Of a stretch of 64,000 bases of DNA, positions 16,961 to 26,300 are shown piece after piece. This DNA is from Virgibacillus dokdonensis (GTDB taxonomy: Bacteria; Bacillota; Bacilli; Bacillales; Amphibacillaceae). Numbering within the stretch: the first letter of the stretch is position 1; every line of letters begins with the position of its first letter. The translations under genes and the position numbers were made by a program. The notes beneath the pieces were generated by a model. The model ran no database searches. It saw only the letters and a list, made by a program, of their open reading frames with translations, and was not told where the DNA came from. Location: contig NZ_LT745763.1 in the NCBI RefSeq assembly GCF_900166595.1, forward strand, positions 3,856,526 to 3,920,525, written 5' to 3'.

Positions 16961-17506
16961 TTACCAAAAATGTTTATTGGATTGGTAGAGGCGTATAGTG
17001 GAAAATATGCCAATAATAGTTAAACCAATACTAATTACAAGGAGTGTGTGCCATACAAAAACAGGGGAAAAAGTAAGGGTGTTCCCATGATAAAATACAA
17101 TAATTCCACTCATAATAACAAACAGTAGCAAGGTAAGAAGCACGTACATGGTTAATGCAGCAAAAAAATAGAATAAATTGCGATTGCGCTTAATAATTTC
17201 TCGACGGACAGGATAATTATGGATGTCTTTTGTTTTCTGTTGATTAGTAAAAATATACCAACGTCCTCGTTGACAACATTCTCCCCATCCACTTTGCTGT
17301 AATAATAGAGGCAGCTTATGGTTTTGCTGTTTATGATAAGCAATATGATAGTGAATCGCCTGAGGTTGGTTGCCTGCTTCGAAGATAAACAAACGGTAAA
17401 GAGGCTTTATGTCCACCAATTGCTCTCCTTGCAAAGCTTTTGCCTGAAGCCATTTTTCTGTCTTTTTTACATTATAACTCCAAAATGGCTTCCACACTGT
17501 TTTCAC
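16961..17506 (-). CDS. DUF2812-type membrane protein
   Basis: The protein has 181 residues. The N-terminal half is soluble and rich in aromatics (FWSYNVKKTEKWL, then GWGECCQRGRWYIFTNQQ), the pattern of the DUF2812 family. Two hydrophobic helices follow, near residues 113-136 and 148-170. The GTG at 17506 has AAGGAGG about ten bases upstream. DUF2812 proteins often accompany PadR-type regulators, but none is visible here and the gene looks monocistronic. Its function is not known. Confidence 0.7.
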   Translation of the reverse strand: MKTVWKPFWSYNVKKTEKWLQAKALQGEQLVDIKPLYRLFIFEAGNQPQAIHYHIAYHKQQNHKLPLLLQQSGWGECCQRGRWYIFTNQQKTKDIHNYPVRREIIKRNRNLFYFFAALTMYVLLTLLLFVIMSGIIVFYHGNTLTFSPVFVWHTLLVISIGLTIIGIFSTIRLYQSNKHFW

Positions 17507-17875
17507 TCTCCATGACCTCCTTGCATATTGTACGGCAATTAACTACCTTCGTTTAATCATATGTTTTCATCTTAGAAATATGATGTTACTTTCACTTCAC
17601 AAACACGGTTTTCATTGTAAAAACAGAAGGAAAAATAGTGCTAAACCCTTATGCTAGATCTACCATTTTCTTATCCTTTAAAGTGAATCTTAAATCAGTT
17701 AAATTTAAGTGGCGATTTAAGTACTGTTATCTCCTCTTAAACTTGCCAGCTTGTATCTTCCAACAACTTATTTACGTGATACACGTTTTGTGTCAAAAAT
17801 TACCCTTGTAGATAAGATGCATTTCCCCAATTAACCGCGGCTAGTAAAATACCATCCATACTGCTTTTAAAATGC
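17507..17875. other. Intergenic region with no recognised gene
   Basis: About 370 bases of AT-rich DNA. I see no convincing reading frame with a ribosome binding site and no clear hairpin. Confidence 0.6.
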
Positions 17876-17908
17876 AAAAAATATCAGCCAATTTCCTGAC
17901 TGATATTT
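17876..17908 (-). terminator. Intrinsic terminator after the 80-residue membrane protein gene
   Basis: On the minus strand AAATATCAG and CTGATATTT pair across a 12-base loop and run into further Ts. It lies about 40 bases after the stop codon at 17949. Confidence 0.65.
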
Positions 17909-17948
17909 CACCATCTAAAGGAACACATCTTTGTTTCTATCTAAACTT

Positions 17949-18191
17949 TTAATATCTTTCCACTTTTTTCTTCATTCGTTTGTAATACAAGCTAGACTGT
18001 ATAAAAAAAGCAGTAAACTGAATAATGATAATTCCAAAAACTAGTAATTTAAATGTATCCCCATTATATAAAGCGAAATCCCTAAATATATAGACATATA
18101 CTAAAATAGCGGGTATTAAAAATGCTAAATGTGTCATTGTAACTCTTCTTGCGTGTTTTAATTTATGACCTTCATCGTAATACAGTTGCAA
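17949..18191 (-). CDS. Small membrane protein, unknown function
   Basis: An 80-residue frame with two strongly hydrophobic stretches (THLAFLIPAILVYVYIF and LLVFGIIIIQFTAFFI) and a basic C-terminus (RMKKKVERY). The start is uncertain: TTG at 18191 has no clear ribosome binding site, and an internal ATG (MTHLAF) would give about 62 residues. A terminator follows it, which supports a real transcript. I do not recognise the family. Confidence 0.45.
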   Translation of the reverse strand: MQLYYDEGHKLKHARRVTMTHLAFLIPAILVYVYIFRDFALYNGDTFKLLVFGIIIIQFTAFFIQSSLYYKRMKKKVERY

Positions 18192-18200
18192 ATAAAAATA

Positions 18201-18238
18201 AGGAGATAATTAAGAGCCTAACTCCATAATTATCTCCT
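18201..18238 (-). terminator. Intrinsic terminator, probably of the PTS operon
   Basis: AGGAGATAATTA and TAATTATCTCCT form a 12-bp perfect stem with a 14-base loop. On the minus strand the tail is TATTTTTATTT. It lies about 200 bases after gatC. Confidence 0.75.
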
Positions 18239-18431
18239 ACATATTCATGCATGACACTAACAAGCATTTCTTTGGTGTTTTAACAACACATATTGAATAA
18301 GCTTATTAAGTTTACAGTGTAAAAAATTTGACAACTCTCTCTTCCTTGTTTAGAATAACTTATCTAACTTAATAGTTAGCACCTATACACAGCCTTTTAA
18401 AAGTCGAATCCTTTTTATTATAAGACTATTA

Positions 18432-19844
18432 TTAGGCTGCTTTTTTTTCATCTTTATATTCTTTATTACGTTTCTTCATCTGTTTTACATACCAAACAAA
18501 TAAGCTCAAATATGCTGCAATTGTTCCCAACGCTGTTAACACTGGTATTAATTCGAAACCATTAGCAGCTTTCCCTATTAATATAGCAATAAATTTTTCA
18601 ACTGGCCCCTCCAGTGTAGAATGTGTAATGAGTGCTCCACTTTCAATTCCAGAAGGCATGGCTCCAACAGATGTTGCAACGTCTGTTACAAATGGCGCTA
18701 TTACTGTCCCTGACCAAAGAAAGACGGGAATCATAATGGTACCTATTAAAATCATTCGGATAATTTTCCCTCGACAAACAACTAACAAAGCCGGAGTTAA
18801 ACCAATTGCAATAATACCTCCTAAAGGAAGAATACCATTACCAGGTAAAATGAGAGCAATAAATAGCATAATTGGAGCTAAGACATTAGCTGCTGCCCAC
18901 ATTTCAGGACGAGCTGCTAGGAACGGCCAATCAATACCAATATTAAAAGTCCGACCTTGTAAACGCTTACTCATAAAGGTTGTAATTCCTTGAGAAATTG
19001 GCTCCATCGCAGCTATAAACCATGTGCCGACTATAGAAAATAATTCAAGAGCTGTACCACCAATAAAAGCTAATGCGAAGATAGTTGTGACGGATTGTTG
19101 CCCTAACAAACCAACAAAAGCCCCTAAGTAAATACCAATAGCAAATTTACTTCCCCAGAAACCTATCTTTTCATTCAACCACGCTGCGTCAAAATCGTAT
19201 TTATCAAGAAATGGCATTACCTTTTCAAAGAATTTATCAAATAGCATAATTAAAGGGTTTAGCAAAAAGTTTAAATGTGTCGTTGTCGTTGGATTCGATT
19301 CAGGCATGTCCAGTAAATCATTAAATGTTGGCTTCATTAAATCAGCGTTGATAAATTTCATAACTCCTAACATGATAACTAATAGAGTAGCAATAAAAAG
19401 ATTATTAGAATAAAACATAACTAGCAGACCCGTTATCGATAAATGCCAAAAGTTAAAAATATCTACATCAAGTGTGTCCGTTTTATTCAAAACTAATAAT
19501 ACAAGATTGACAATAACTAAAATCATTAAGAAAAATAACGTATATGCCGATCCCCAAGTAATGGTAGCAAGCGGAGCCCAGCCTACATCAGTGATAGTTA
19601 ATTCGATGCCGGTAGACTTTACAAAATCCTGCAAGGCAGGTGCAAAATTACTAGTCAATAAATCAATAACTGCCCCAATACCCGTTAATGCGATTGCTAA
19701 TTTAAGACCGCCTTCAAGCGCTTTACTCACTTTAACTCTCATTAATACCGCAAGCAAAGTAAGTAATATAAACATCATTGGTGCTGCACCTAAATCAATA
19801 ATAGGCTGAAATATTGAGTTTGCAAATTTAATAATTGCTTCCAT
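18432..19844 (-). CDS. gatC: PTS galactitol-type EIIC permease
   Basis: This 470-residue polytopic membrane protein has about ten hydrophobic helices and the typical GatC motif region (DWPFLAARPEMWAA). It is the sugar-translocating subunit of a phosphotransferase system whose IIA and IIB subunits are encoded just upstream. The ATG at 19844 follows AAAGGTG. The neighbouring lacA/lacB isomerase genes suggest that the imported sugar is phosphorylated at C6 and enters the tagatose-6-phosphate route. Galactose or a related sugar is as likely as galactitol. Confidence 0.9.
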   Translation of the reverse strand: MEAIIKFANSIFQPIIDLGAAPMMFILLTLLAVLMRVKVSKALEGGLKLAIALTGIGAVIDLLTSNFAPALQDFVKSTGIELTITDVGWAPLATITWGSAYTLFFLMILVIVNLVLLVLNKTDTLDVDIFNFWHLSITGLLVMFYSNNLFIATLLVIMLGVMKFINADLMKPTFNDLLDMPESNPTTTTHLNFLLNPLIMLFDKFFEKVMPFLDKYDFDAAWLNEKIGFWGSKFAIGIYLGAFVGLLGQQSVTTIFALAFIGGTALELFSIVGTWFIAAMEPISQGITTFMSKRLQGRTFNIGIDWPFLAARPEMWAAANVLAPIMLFIALILPGNGILPLGGIIAIGLTPALLVVCRGKIIRMILIGTIMIPVFLWSGTVIAPFVTDVATSVGAMPSGIESGALITHSTLEGPVEKFIAILIGKAANGFELIPVLTALGTIAAYLSLFVWYVKQMKKRNKEYKDEKKAA

Positions 19845-19871
19845 TCTTCACACACCTTTCAAGAAATAAGT

Positions 19872-20174
19872 TTATTTCTTTATTTTTTTGATAGCGCTTA
19901 CTAATTCTTCGAAAACTGGTTCCGCCATAGCAGGTATGCGGTAGAGAATAGGCCCGGCCTCTATTGTAGGAATATTTATATCAAAGCTAAATTTAATCTT
20001 AGAAATTGGAGTGAAAATATCATACTGATCCATCATCTCCTTGTTAATATCCTTTACTACTACAGCATCTACCTTGACATCATAACCTCTTTTTTTCATT
20101 TCTTCCTCAATTGCTGTTTTAATCTGATGACTTGAGTTAATACCCGCTCCACACGCCGCTAAAATTTTAATCAT
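19872..20174 (-). CDS. gatB: PTS galactitol-type EIIB
   Basis: This 100-residue cytoplasmic phosphocarrier has its phosphorylated cysteine in the N-terminal loop ILAACGAGINSSH (Cys8). It passes phosphate from EIIA to the sugar bound by EIIC. AAAGGAGAGG lies before the ATG. It lies between the IIA and IIC genes in one minus-strand operon. Confidence 0.93.
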   Translation of the reverse strand: MIKILAACGAGINSSHQIKTAIEEEMKKRGYDVKVDAVVVKDINKEMMDQYDIFTPISKIKFSFDINIPTIEAGPILYRIPAMAEPVFEELVSAIKKIKK

Positions 20175-20189
20175 TTTACACCTCTCCTT

Positions 20190-20666
20190 TTAAAATTTAT
20201 TGGTTAAAAAGTTATAAATGGGTTCGGCTGAATTTAATGTATCTAGATTCTTAACATTCTCTTTATTTGTCAAAAAAGCCATTAAATTAGATAATACATT
20301 GGTTTGATTTTGTTTTTTATTATTAATAATAAAAAACAAATAAGTAACACTTACATCTACTTCTGGACTAATCATATTTTTAAAGGTTACTTCATTATTT
20401 AATTTCACAAAAACAATGGATTGCGATCTACAATATTCTGGTTCTGTATGGGGGATAGCAACATTTGACAATCCTTTTTCAACAGGAGAAAGGTCTAGTC
20501 CTGTTGGATATTCCTTTTCTCTACTTTTAATAGCCTCTATAAAGCTTTCTTTAACAAGTCCTTTTTCCATTAAAATATTCCCTATTTCATCAAAAACTTC
20601 ATCTTGTGTTTGTGCGTCACTAAATAAAATGAGATCCTTTTCGAAAAGAGAACAACATACACTCAT
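20190..20666 (-). CDS. gatA: PTS EIIA (fructose/galactitol type)
   Basis: The protein has 158 residues. The phosphorylated histidine is in VAIPHTEPEYC, the classic PTS_EIIA type 2 motif (GxxxPH). I place the start at the ATG at 20666 (MSVCCSL), which has GGTGGTGAG just upstream; the longer frame from 20681 lacks a binding site. It takes phosphate from HPr and passes it to GatB. Confidence 0.9.
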   Translation of the reverse strand: MSVCCSLFEKDLILFSDAQTQDEVFDEIGNILMEKGLVKESFIEAIKSREKEYPTGLDLSPVEKGLSNVAIPHTEPEYCRSQSIVFVKLNNEVTFKNMISPEVDVSVTYLFFIINNKKQNQTNVLSNLMAFLTNKENVKNLDTLNSAEPIYNFLTNKF

Positions 20667-20704
20667 TTTTCTCACCACCATCTATAAACAAGATTGTTTT
20701 CTGT

Positions 20705-21220
20705 TTAATCTTGATACGCTCCCTGCTCCCATTTGTCAATAAATTCATCAAAGTAATGGTCATTATTCAATTGTTCCTCATTACCTACAAGGCGATCTAT
20801 TTTTTTTATCACTTCCTCTTCTTCAGGTGTTGCTTTGTATTTAGTTTTAATAAATGCATCTACTATATCTTCCATTAACCCTATACCTGTAATTCTCCCT
20901 CCCATCGCAATAATATTTGCATGTAAGTTTTCTTTGGCATATCGGGCAGCCTCTACATCTCTAACCAAAGCAGCACGAGCACCCTGTACTTTATTGGCAC
21001 TGACTGAAATCCCTACGCCAGTCCCACAAATAACAATTCCTAAATCAGCTGCGCCAAGAACAACTTTTTCAGCTGTCTTTTTACCATAGATCGGATAATG
21101 TGTACGTTCTTTGTCATGGGTTCCATTATCAATAACTTCGTGACCACTTTCCGCTAAATACTTCACAAAATGATCTTTTACTTCTGTAACAATATGGTCG
21201 CATCCTATAGAAATTCTCAT
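20705..21220 (-). CDS. lacB: Galactose-6-phosphate isomerase subunit LacB
   Basis: The 171 residues equal the usual LacB length. This RpiB/LacAB-family subunit has the conserved N-terminus RISIGCDHI and the GIVICGTGVGISVSANK loop with the catalytic cysteine. With LacA it converts galactose-6-phosphate to tagatose-6-phosphate. AGGGGTGG precedes the ATG, and only ten bases separate it from lacA. The lacC kinase and lacD aldolase genes are not in the window, so later steps must be encoded elsewhere. Confidence 0.92.
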   Translation of the reverse strand: MRISIGCDHIVTEVKDHFVKYLAESGHEVIDNGTHDKERTHYPIYGKKTAEKVVLGAADLGIVICGTGVGISVSANKVQGARAALVRDVEAARYAKENLHANIIAMGGRITGIGLMEDIVDAFIKTKYKATPEEEEVIKKIDRLVGNEEQLNNDHYFDEFIDKWEQGAYQD

Positions 21221-21230
21221 TATTCCACCC

Positions 21231-21659
21231 CTAACACATTTTATTTAGCATATCCACTCGAATTTGATGCCTTCCACCTTCATAATCTGAAGCTAAAAAT
21301 GTTTCAACTATTCTTTCGGCCAACCTATTTCCCACAATGCCCGCTCCAATTGTAATCATATTTGTATTATTATGAGCTCTTGTCATTTTTGCAGAGTGTT
21401 CGTCAAATACATTTGCACATATAATACCTTTACATTTATTTGCAATCATAAATGGACCAACTCCATATTCATCAAACATCACTCCTTGGCTACCATCATG
21501 TTTTTGAATAAACTCAGTCAAATCAATAGTTACATCATAAAAATCGTTCATTTTTTTGGGAGTTATATCCTCAACGTCGTACCCTAAATACACAAGGCGC
21601 TGCTTAATAAATTCTTTAAGCTCAAATCCTTTAACATCACTACCCATTACTACTTTCAT
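21231..21659 (-). CDS. lacA: Galactose-6-phosphate isomerase subunit LacA
   Basis: The protein has 142 residues from the ATG at 21659 (MKVVMGSDVKGFELK), which follows GGGAGG. It belongs to the RpiB/LacAB fold but lacks the cysteine loop of LacB (DEYGVGPFMIANKCKG instead of ICGTG), as LacA subunits do. It works as a complex with LacB. Confidence 0.9.
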   Translation of the reverse strand: MKVVMGSDVKGFELKEFIKQRLVYLGYDVEDITPKKMNDFYDVTIDLTEFIQKHDGSQGVMFDEYGVGPFMIANKCKGIICANVFDEHSAKMTRAHNNTNMITIGAGIVGNRLAERIVETFLASDYEGGRHQIRVDMLNKMC

Positions 21660-21685
21660 TTTTAAAACCTCCCATTTTATCGTTT

Positions 21686-22444
21686 TTACATAATCATGTT
21701 GCACTTATTTTGATAATAATTTTTAAACTGGGGAGACAATTTACGATCAGTAACAATCCCGTCTATCGCATCAATGTGGCACAATACCTGAAAAGCTTCT
21801 ACACCAAATTTAGAGCTGTCTGCCAAAATATAATTCTCATCAGAATTTTTCAATATTATTTGTTGGACAACACCTTCCTCCTCTTCTGCAGTAGTTATAT
21901 GGTCATTTTTTATCCCATTTGTACCGATAAAGACTTTTTGGACTTTTATATCTTGTATCCACTTTCGTGTGAAATATCCAATAAAAGTTCCCGTACGTTC
22001 ACGTAATCTACCACCTATTAAAATAAGGTCATACCTTGCATCGTCCTTAAACCGATTAAACACCGAGATAGAATTGGTAATTATTTTTGCTGCATTAACG
22101 TTTATATAATCATAAATGTATTCCGTTGTGGTTCCTGCACCAATGAACAAAACATCGTTTTCTTCAATTAATTCTGCTGCTTTTTTCGCTATATGCTTTT
22201 TCTCATCTATATGAAGCGCTTGTTTTTGCAAATGGGATAATTCAGTATAATGCGTCTTTTTCTGGACCCTTCTTTTTGCTCCCCCATGCACTCTTTCTAT
22301 TAAACCCATTTCCTCCAGCTCCATTAAATCACGTCGAATGGTCATTTCAGCTACACTTAATAAATTGGAGGCTTCAGCTACCTTCAGAAATCCTTTCTCA
22401 TCTATTAAATTCAATATTTGCTTTTGTCGATTTTCTTTCAACAT
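21686..22444 (-). CDS. lacR: DeoR-family sugar-phosphate-responsive repressor (LacR-like)
   Basis: The protein has 252 residues. The N-terminal DeoR helix-turn-helix (residues 5-55; VAEASNLLSVAEMTIRRDL) is followed by a ribose-isomerase-like sensor domain (GAGTTTEYIYDYI, ILIGGRLRERTGTFIG). It is the first gene of the PTS/lacAB operon, the usual place for LacR, so it probably represses its own operon until a phosphorylated sugar binds. AGGAGG is present before the ATG. A palindrome at 22660-22671 is a candidate operator. Confidence 0.88.
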   Translation of the reverse strand: MLKENRQKQILNLIDEKGFLKVAEASNLLSVAEMTIRRDLMELEEMGLIERVHGGAKRRVQKKTHYTELSHLQKQALHIDEKKHIAKKAAELIEENDVLFIGAGTTTEYIYDYINVNAAKIITNSISVFNRFKDDARYDLILIGGRLRERTGTFIGYFTRKWIQDIKVQKVFIGTNGIKNDHITTAEEEEGVVQQIILKNSDENYILADSSKFGVEAFQVLCHIDAIDGIVTDRKLSPQFKNYYQNKCNMIM

Positions 22445-22488
22445 ATCCAGCCTCCTGTTCTTTTATGTTTGAATTGTTCTATAATGTT

Positions 22489-22517
22489 AGTATAGTATAT
22501 GAAAGCGTTTCATTCAA
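22489..22517 (-). promoter_or_regulatory. Promoter of the lacR-gat operon with an embedded cre-like site
   Basis: On the minus strand TTGAAT (22517-22512) and TATACT (22494-22489) are 17 bp apart. The spacer contains the palindrome ATGAAACGCTTTCAT (22513-22499), which resembles the CcpA cre box but is one base short of the 14-bp consensus. Catabolite repression by CcpA is therefore likely but not certain. Confidence 0.65.
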
Positions 22518-22659
22518 TCTTATTCCTAGTTTGTTCAAACATAATTCATAATTGAATTCACAGCCATTATAATGTAAATCAAGAAATAAATTGCCTTTAA
22601 TACTTAGTTACAACCTTAGAAGGATTGCAGATTTTTATATGTTCGTTAAAGAATGGTTA

Positions 22660-22671
22660 TTGTTCGAACAA
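22660..22671. promoter_or_regulatory. Candidate DeoR/LacR operator palindrome
   Basis: TTGTTCGAACAA is a perfect 12-bp palindrome followed by AACAAACA. The related TTTGTTCAAAC lies near 22530. Both are upstream of lacR. The assignment rests on position and symmetry only. Confidence 0.4.
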
Positions 22672-22900
22672 AACAAACATTTTCGATCTTTTCATTGCTA
22701 TAAAGTTATTAAAAATCTAGCACTCAAATTTACTCATGAATGGGAGCTTGTTTAGCCAGGTTATCATTCATATTCTAACTTACAGCATCATAGCTGATTT
22801 TAAAATCCATTATTTTTTGCATGGCATACTTTTCTTTAAATACTTTCATAATAGAGAAGATAGTCTGCTAAATGAAAACATAACGTTTCCATTAAAATAA

Positions 22901-22932
22901 CGAAGAGCGCAGATTCCCATCTACGCTCTTCG
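22901..22932 (-). terminator. Intrinsic terminator of the S9 peptidase gene
   Basis: CGAAGAGCG (22901-22909) and CGCTCTTCG (22924-22932) form the stem. On the minus strand the tail is TTATTTTAA. It lies about 110 bases after the stop at 23045. Confidence 0.65.
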
Positions 22933-23044
22933 TGTATTCCAAATATAAGGTAGTGTAAGACGCCCATTTTCATCATTAGAAGACGTCAGTCAGGGGATAA
23001 AACCATAAAGCGAAGACCCACTCTGATTAAAACTCCCCTTCATG

Positions 23045-24841
23045 CTAGCTATCTCTGTGCTGATCTAAAAAGTCAAGCATACGTTGATACACTTTAATTT
23101 CGTTCTCTTTTTTAGAAAAGCCATGTCCTTCATCTTCAAGTACAAGATAGTCAACATCACGACCTTTTTCCTTCAATTTAGCGACAATTTGGTCCGATTC
23201 TGCTTTTACAACTCGAGGATCTTTCGCACCTTGGATGACGAGCATTGGCTTTGTCATACCTTCTAAGTACGTTACAGGGGAATCCGTAATGAATCGTTCT
23301 TTGTCTCGTTCTGGATCGCCAAGCCAACGGTCCATCATTGGTTTCCAATGCGGAGGCACCGAGTTTACAAATGTAAATAAGTCAGACGGTCCAAAAATAT
23401 CTACAACAGCTTTAAAGTACTCAGGATGGCGACCATGCAATAGTAGCGCCATATAACCACCGTAGCTTCCACCAACTAAAAATAATTTTTCTTTCGTAGT
23501 AATGTCGTTATCAAATAACCACTTTATTCCTTCCAAACAATCAAGACGCGGTCCCTCTCCCCAGTCTTGTTCAACCATCTTTACAAATGATGCTCCGTAT
23601 CCAGTACTTCCTCGGAAATTAGGGGCAAATATCGAATAACCACGATTTAGCAGTGCTTGAAACATGGAACGGAATTCTTTTCGTTCTGCTGCTTGTGGTC
23701 CACCATGCGGCCAAAAAATAGTATAGCCATTATCATAGTGGGCGTGAGCTTTAAATAATAATGCTTCGATTTCCATTCCATCATAGGACCGGTACGTCAC
23801 AACCTCAGGCACAACCATCTCTTCACTGGCAACGCCGAGAACACGATTATTCGTTAGCATCGTCCAACTTCCACCCTCGTATGTACACCGATAAATATTT
23901 GCCGGTGATGTCGCCGCTCTACCTAACACATAAAGATTGCCTGACTTCGCAACTACCAATTGATCGATCGTGTCTGTTGGTGCATCTATCGTAAGCAGCT
24001 CTTTTTTTATAAGATCAAATTGATATAGCTTATCCGTCACCCCTTTTTCTGTTACGAAATAAAAGCATTGTTTTTCCTTGTTCCATTTTAGGAAATTAAT
24101 ACTTTCTTCTTCAACGGCTATAACTTTAGAAAATGTTCTGCTATTCACATCGAACTTGGCTAAATACGTATATTCATCCTCATAATCGGTTAAAAAGAAA
24201 ATCGTCGTTTCGTCTACAAATACTGGATCCATGACAACATGTACTTTCTCCGTGTCAGAAGTTAACGGGATCTGTTCTGTGCCCACTTTTACAAATCCTA
24301 TAACATATGTGTTGGCATACGTCTGTGTAAAAACAAAGGCCTTTTCTTCTTCAGAAACAGCTTCTAAAAAAGTTGGGCCTACTTCGCCCACATGAAGCAA
24401 GGTATCTTTTTCCTCCTTCAAATGGCGAACACGCGTATTTAAAAATGATGCATTTCCTTCCGATGTCATATAATAAATACGCTCACCGTCATCACTCAAG
24501 TGCGCAAAAAAGTACTTTTCTTCCGGGTCTCCAGTAACAAGCGGCTGTGGCAGCCCTCCTTCTGGTGGTATAGCATAAATATGATGATTTTCATCACCAT
24601 CCTGATCAAACCCTGCTAGTACATAACGATTTTCCGGATCACATTTTAGAAAGCTACACGATTCTTCGCGATGAGCAAATAAATATGGGAACGTATTTGG
24701 CAAGTCCATTGCCCACACGTTCATTTTTCCATTTAAATTGGTGCTGAATAGGACCCTTTTTTCATTAGGAGTTACAGTAAAATTAGTGATGGCAAACGTG
24801 CGAGAGAACTGTTCCACAGTAGGTTTCGGAAATGGTATCAT
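23045..24841 (-). CDS. S9-family prolyl oligopeptidase-like serine peptidase
   Basis: The protein has 598 residues. An N-terminal beta-propeller of WD/PD40-like repeats (about residues 1-330) is followed by an alpha/beta hydrolase domain. The nucleophile is the serine of VGGSYGGYMALL near residue 458; the acid and histidine lie in GAKDPRV and DEGHGFSKKEN. There is no signal peptide, so it should act on peptides in the cytoplasm. It appears to be a single-gene unit with its own terminator. Confidence 0.92.
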   Translation of the reverse strand: MIPFPKPTVEQFSRTFAITNFTVTPNEKRVLFSTNLNGKMNVWAMDLPNTFPYLFAHREESCSFLKCDPENRYVLAGFDQDGDENHHIYAIPPEGGLPQPLVTGDPEEKYFFAHLSDDGERIYYMTSEGNASFLNTRVRHLKEEKDTLLHVGEVGPTFLEAVSEEEKAFVFTQTYANTYVIGFVKVGTEQIPLTSDTEKVHVVMDPVFVDETTIFFLTDYEDEYTYLAKFDVNSRTFSKVIAVEEESINFLKWNKEKQCFYFVTEKGVTDKLYQFDLIKKELLTIDAPTDTIDQLVVAKSGNLYVLGRAATSPANIYRCTYEGGSWTMLTNNRVLGVASEEMVVPEVVTYRSYDGMEIEALLFKAHAHYDNGYTIFWPHGGPQAAERKEFRSMFQALLNRGYSIFAPNFRGSTGYGASFVKMVEQDWGEGPRLDCLEGIKWLFDNDITTKEKLFLVGGSYGGYMALLLHGRHPEYFKAVVDIFGPSDLFTFVNSVPPHWKPMMDRWLGDPERDKERFITDSPVTYLEGMTKPMLVIQGAKDPRVVKAESDQIVAKLKEKGRDVDYLVLEDEGHGFSKKENEIKVYQRMLDFLDQHRDS

Positions 24842-25343
24842 TTTATTTTCTTCCCTTCATTTAAGTTAGATTTAGTAGAATGCAAATGAGAATAAGGTTA
24901 GAAAACCTTGGCTTAACGCCTTTCCTTTATGGAGAAAACGGTAGTTTTGCTTATGCTATGCATCTTAGAATCTTCTAATTTTCTATACCACAAAAGGCCT
25001 CCCCTAACTTATGACTTATGAGCATGACGTAAAAGCAATTGAAAAGAAATTGCACTTTGAATTATTACATAGTGGAAGCACTTTATTTCCACCTTCATTA
25101 ATATATGTCTCTATGATTCGCTGAAAATGCTATTATTTTTAGACTAGTTTCAAAATTAATCTATGTCAAGTTTTTATACGTTTCATGTTACCATCCAGGA
25201 AGTAAGAAAAGATCGGATGTTCACCAATTTTAGCGAAAAACACCATCGTTTGGCATAAACTATAAATTCATAGTACTCGATACGTTTAAATGTATAATAC
25301 AATTTAATGAATCTGTATGTGCTAATTAGAAGGGAACGATTTT
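24842..25343. other. Intergenic region with a degenerate repeat copy
   Basis: Bases 24899-24998 resemble the dispersed repeat seen at 33349 and 63652 (GTTAGAAAACCTTGGCTT, then GTAGTTTTGCTTATGCTATGC), but are strongly diverged. The remainder shows no gene or clear hairpin. Confidence 0.45.
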
Positions 25344-25463
25344 ATGGGAAGAAATAGAAATGATAACGAGAAAGATCTATTTGATAGAGCATTTATTGGT
25401 AGTCCTGCTTTTATGATCGTACTAGTAATAATAGGCAGTATGACCTTTAATTACTTTAAATAA
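25344..25463 (+). CDS. Possible 39-residue single-span membrane peptide
   Basis: The frame encodes a polar start (MGRNRNDNEKDLFDRAF) and one hydrophobic helix (FMIVLVIIGSMTF). AAGGGA lies nine bases before the ATG and an AT-rich promoter-like stretch precedes that. The layout suits a small membrane peptide, but I do not recognise it and short frames can arise by chance. Confidence 0.4.
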   Translation: MGRNRNDNEKDLFDRAFIGSPAFMIVLVIIGSMTFNYFK

Positions 25464-25479
25464 ACACACTTTGTAAGTA

Positions 25480-25612
25480 AATCACACGTAATGCCGCCTC
25501 GATTCTTTCATCTAACGTATGTTTACTTCTTCTTTTAGACATAGAAAATGCCCCCAATATCGTAGTAAAGAGTTTTTATTATTTCTCTGTCTACCATAGT
25601 GGGAGCATATCA
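25480..25612. mobile_element. 133-bp terminal remnant of the IS3-family element
   Basis: The segment matches 44887-45019, the orfA-proximal end of the intact IS, over its full 133 bases with about one difference. It contains the right inverted repeat and the first codons of orfA, then stops. The rest of that copy has been lost. The near identity means that the loss was recent or the sequence was exchanged. Confidence 0.9.
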
Positions 25613-25640
25613 TGCAACGGGATGGGTACCTCCCTAGTCG

Positions 25641-26300
25641 TTAACCCAATTCCACTTTTCCATCGCGAATAGTAATGATTCTGTCAGCATAGCCTAAAAC
25701 GCGCTCATCATGCGTTACCATTACACCCGCTTTATTGCCCTCTTTCACCTCATTAGCGAGTAGCTTGACGACTTCCTGTCCGCGACTAGAGTCGAGGCTT
25801 GCTGTCGGCTCGTCCGCCAATATAAGTTTCGGATCATTCACTAATGCTCTAGCAATAGCTACTCGCTGCCTTTCCCCACCAGAAAGCTCATTCGGATAAT
25901 GATGAATACGGTGCTCTAAACCAACATGAGCAAGTATGTCTGTTTTTTGCTGCTTCGATTTATGAGCAAGGGCAGAAATAACATTTAATTGATCCTTCAC
26001 TTTTAAATATGGAAGTAAATGAGCGGCTTGAAAAATAAACCCGATTTTTTCCAACCTGCGCTTCGTTACTTCTTTCTTAGATAGCGTTACAATATTTTCC
26101 CCATCCAGTAAAACTTTGCCGCTAGTAGGTGATAATAATGCGCCTGCAATAGATAACAGCGTACTTTTTCCTGATCCTGAAGGACCAACGACTGCTACAA
26201 ATTCTCCAGCCTGCACCTGTAAAGAAGCATCATTTAAAGCAACATACTCTTTTGGTCCATCTTGATATACTTTATGGACATGCTCTAATACTAACGTCAT
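25641..26300 (-). CDS. ABC transporter ATP-binding protein (MacB/LolD type)
   Basis: This 219-residue ATPase has Walker [10 protein letters not shown], signature [15 protein letters not shown] and Walker [13 protein letters not shown]. It overlaps the FtsX-type permease gene by four bases, so the two form one transporter. Such pairs next to a two-component system usually detoxify or sense cell-wall-active peptides. The IS remnant lies directly downstream. Confidence 0.92.
   Translation of the reverse strand: MTLVLEHVHKVYQDGPKEYVALNDASLQVQAGEFVAVVGPSGSGKSTLLSIAGALLSPTSGKVLLDGENIVTLSKKEVTKRRLEKIGFIFQAAHLLPYLKVKDQLNVISALAHKSKQQKTDILAHVGLEHRIHHYPNELSGGERQRVAIARALVNDPKLILADEPTASLDSSRGQEVVKLLANEVKEGNKAGVMVTHDERVLGYADRIITIRDGKVELG

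Noticed and set aside
22499..22513. A perfect consensus cre box
   Set aside because: The palindrome ATGAAAGCGTTTCAT is one base shorter than the cre consensus, so it is listed only as cre-like.
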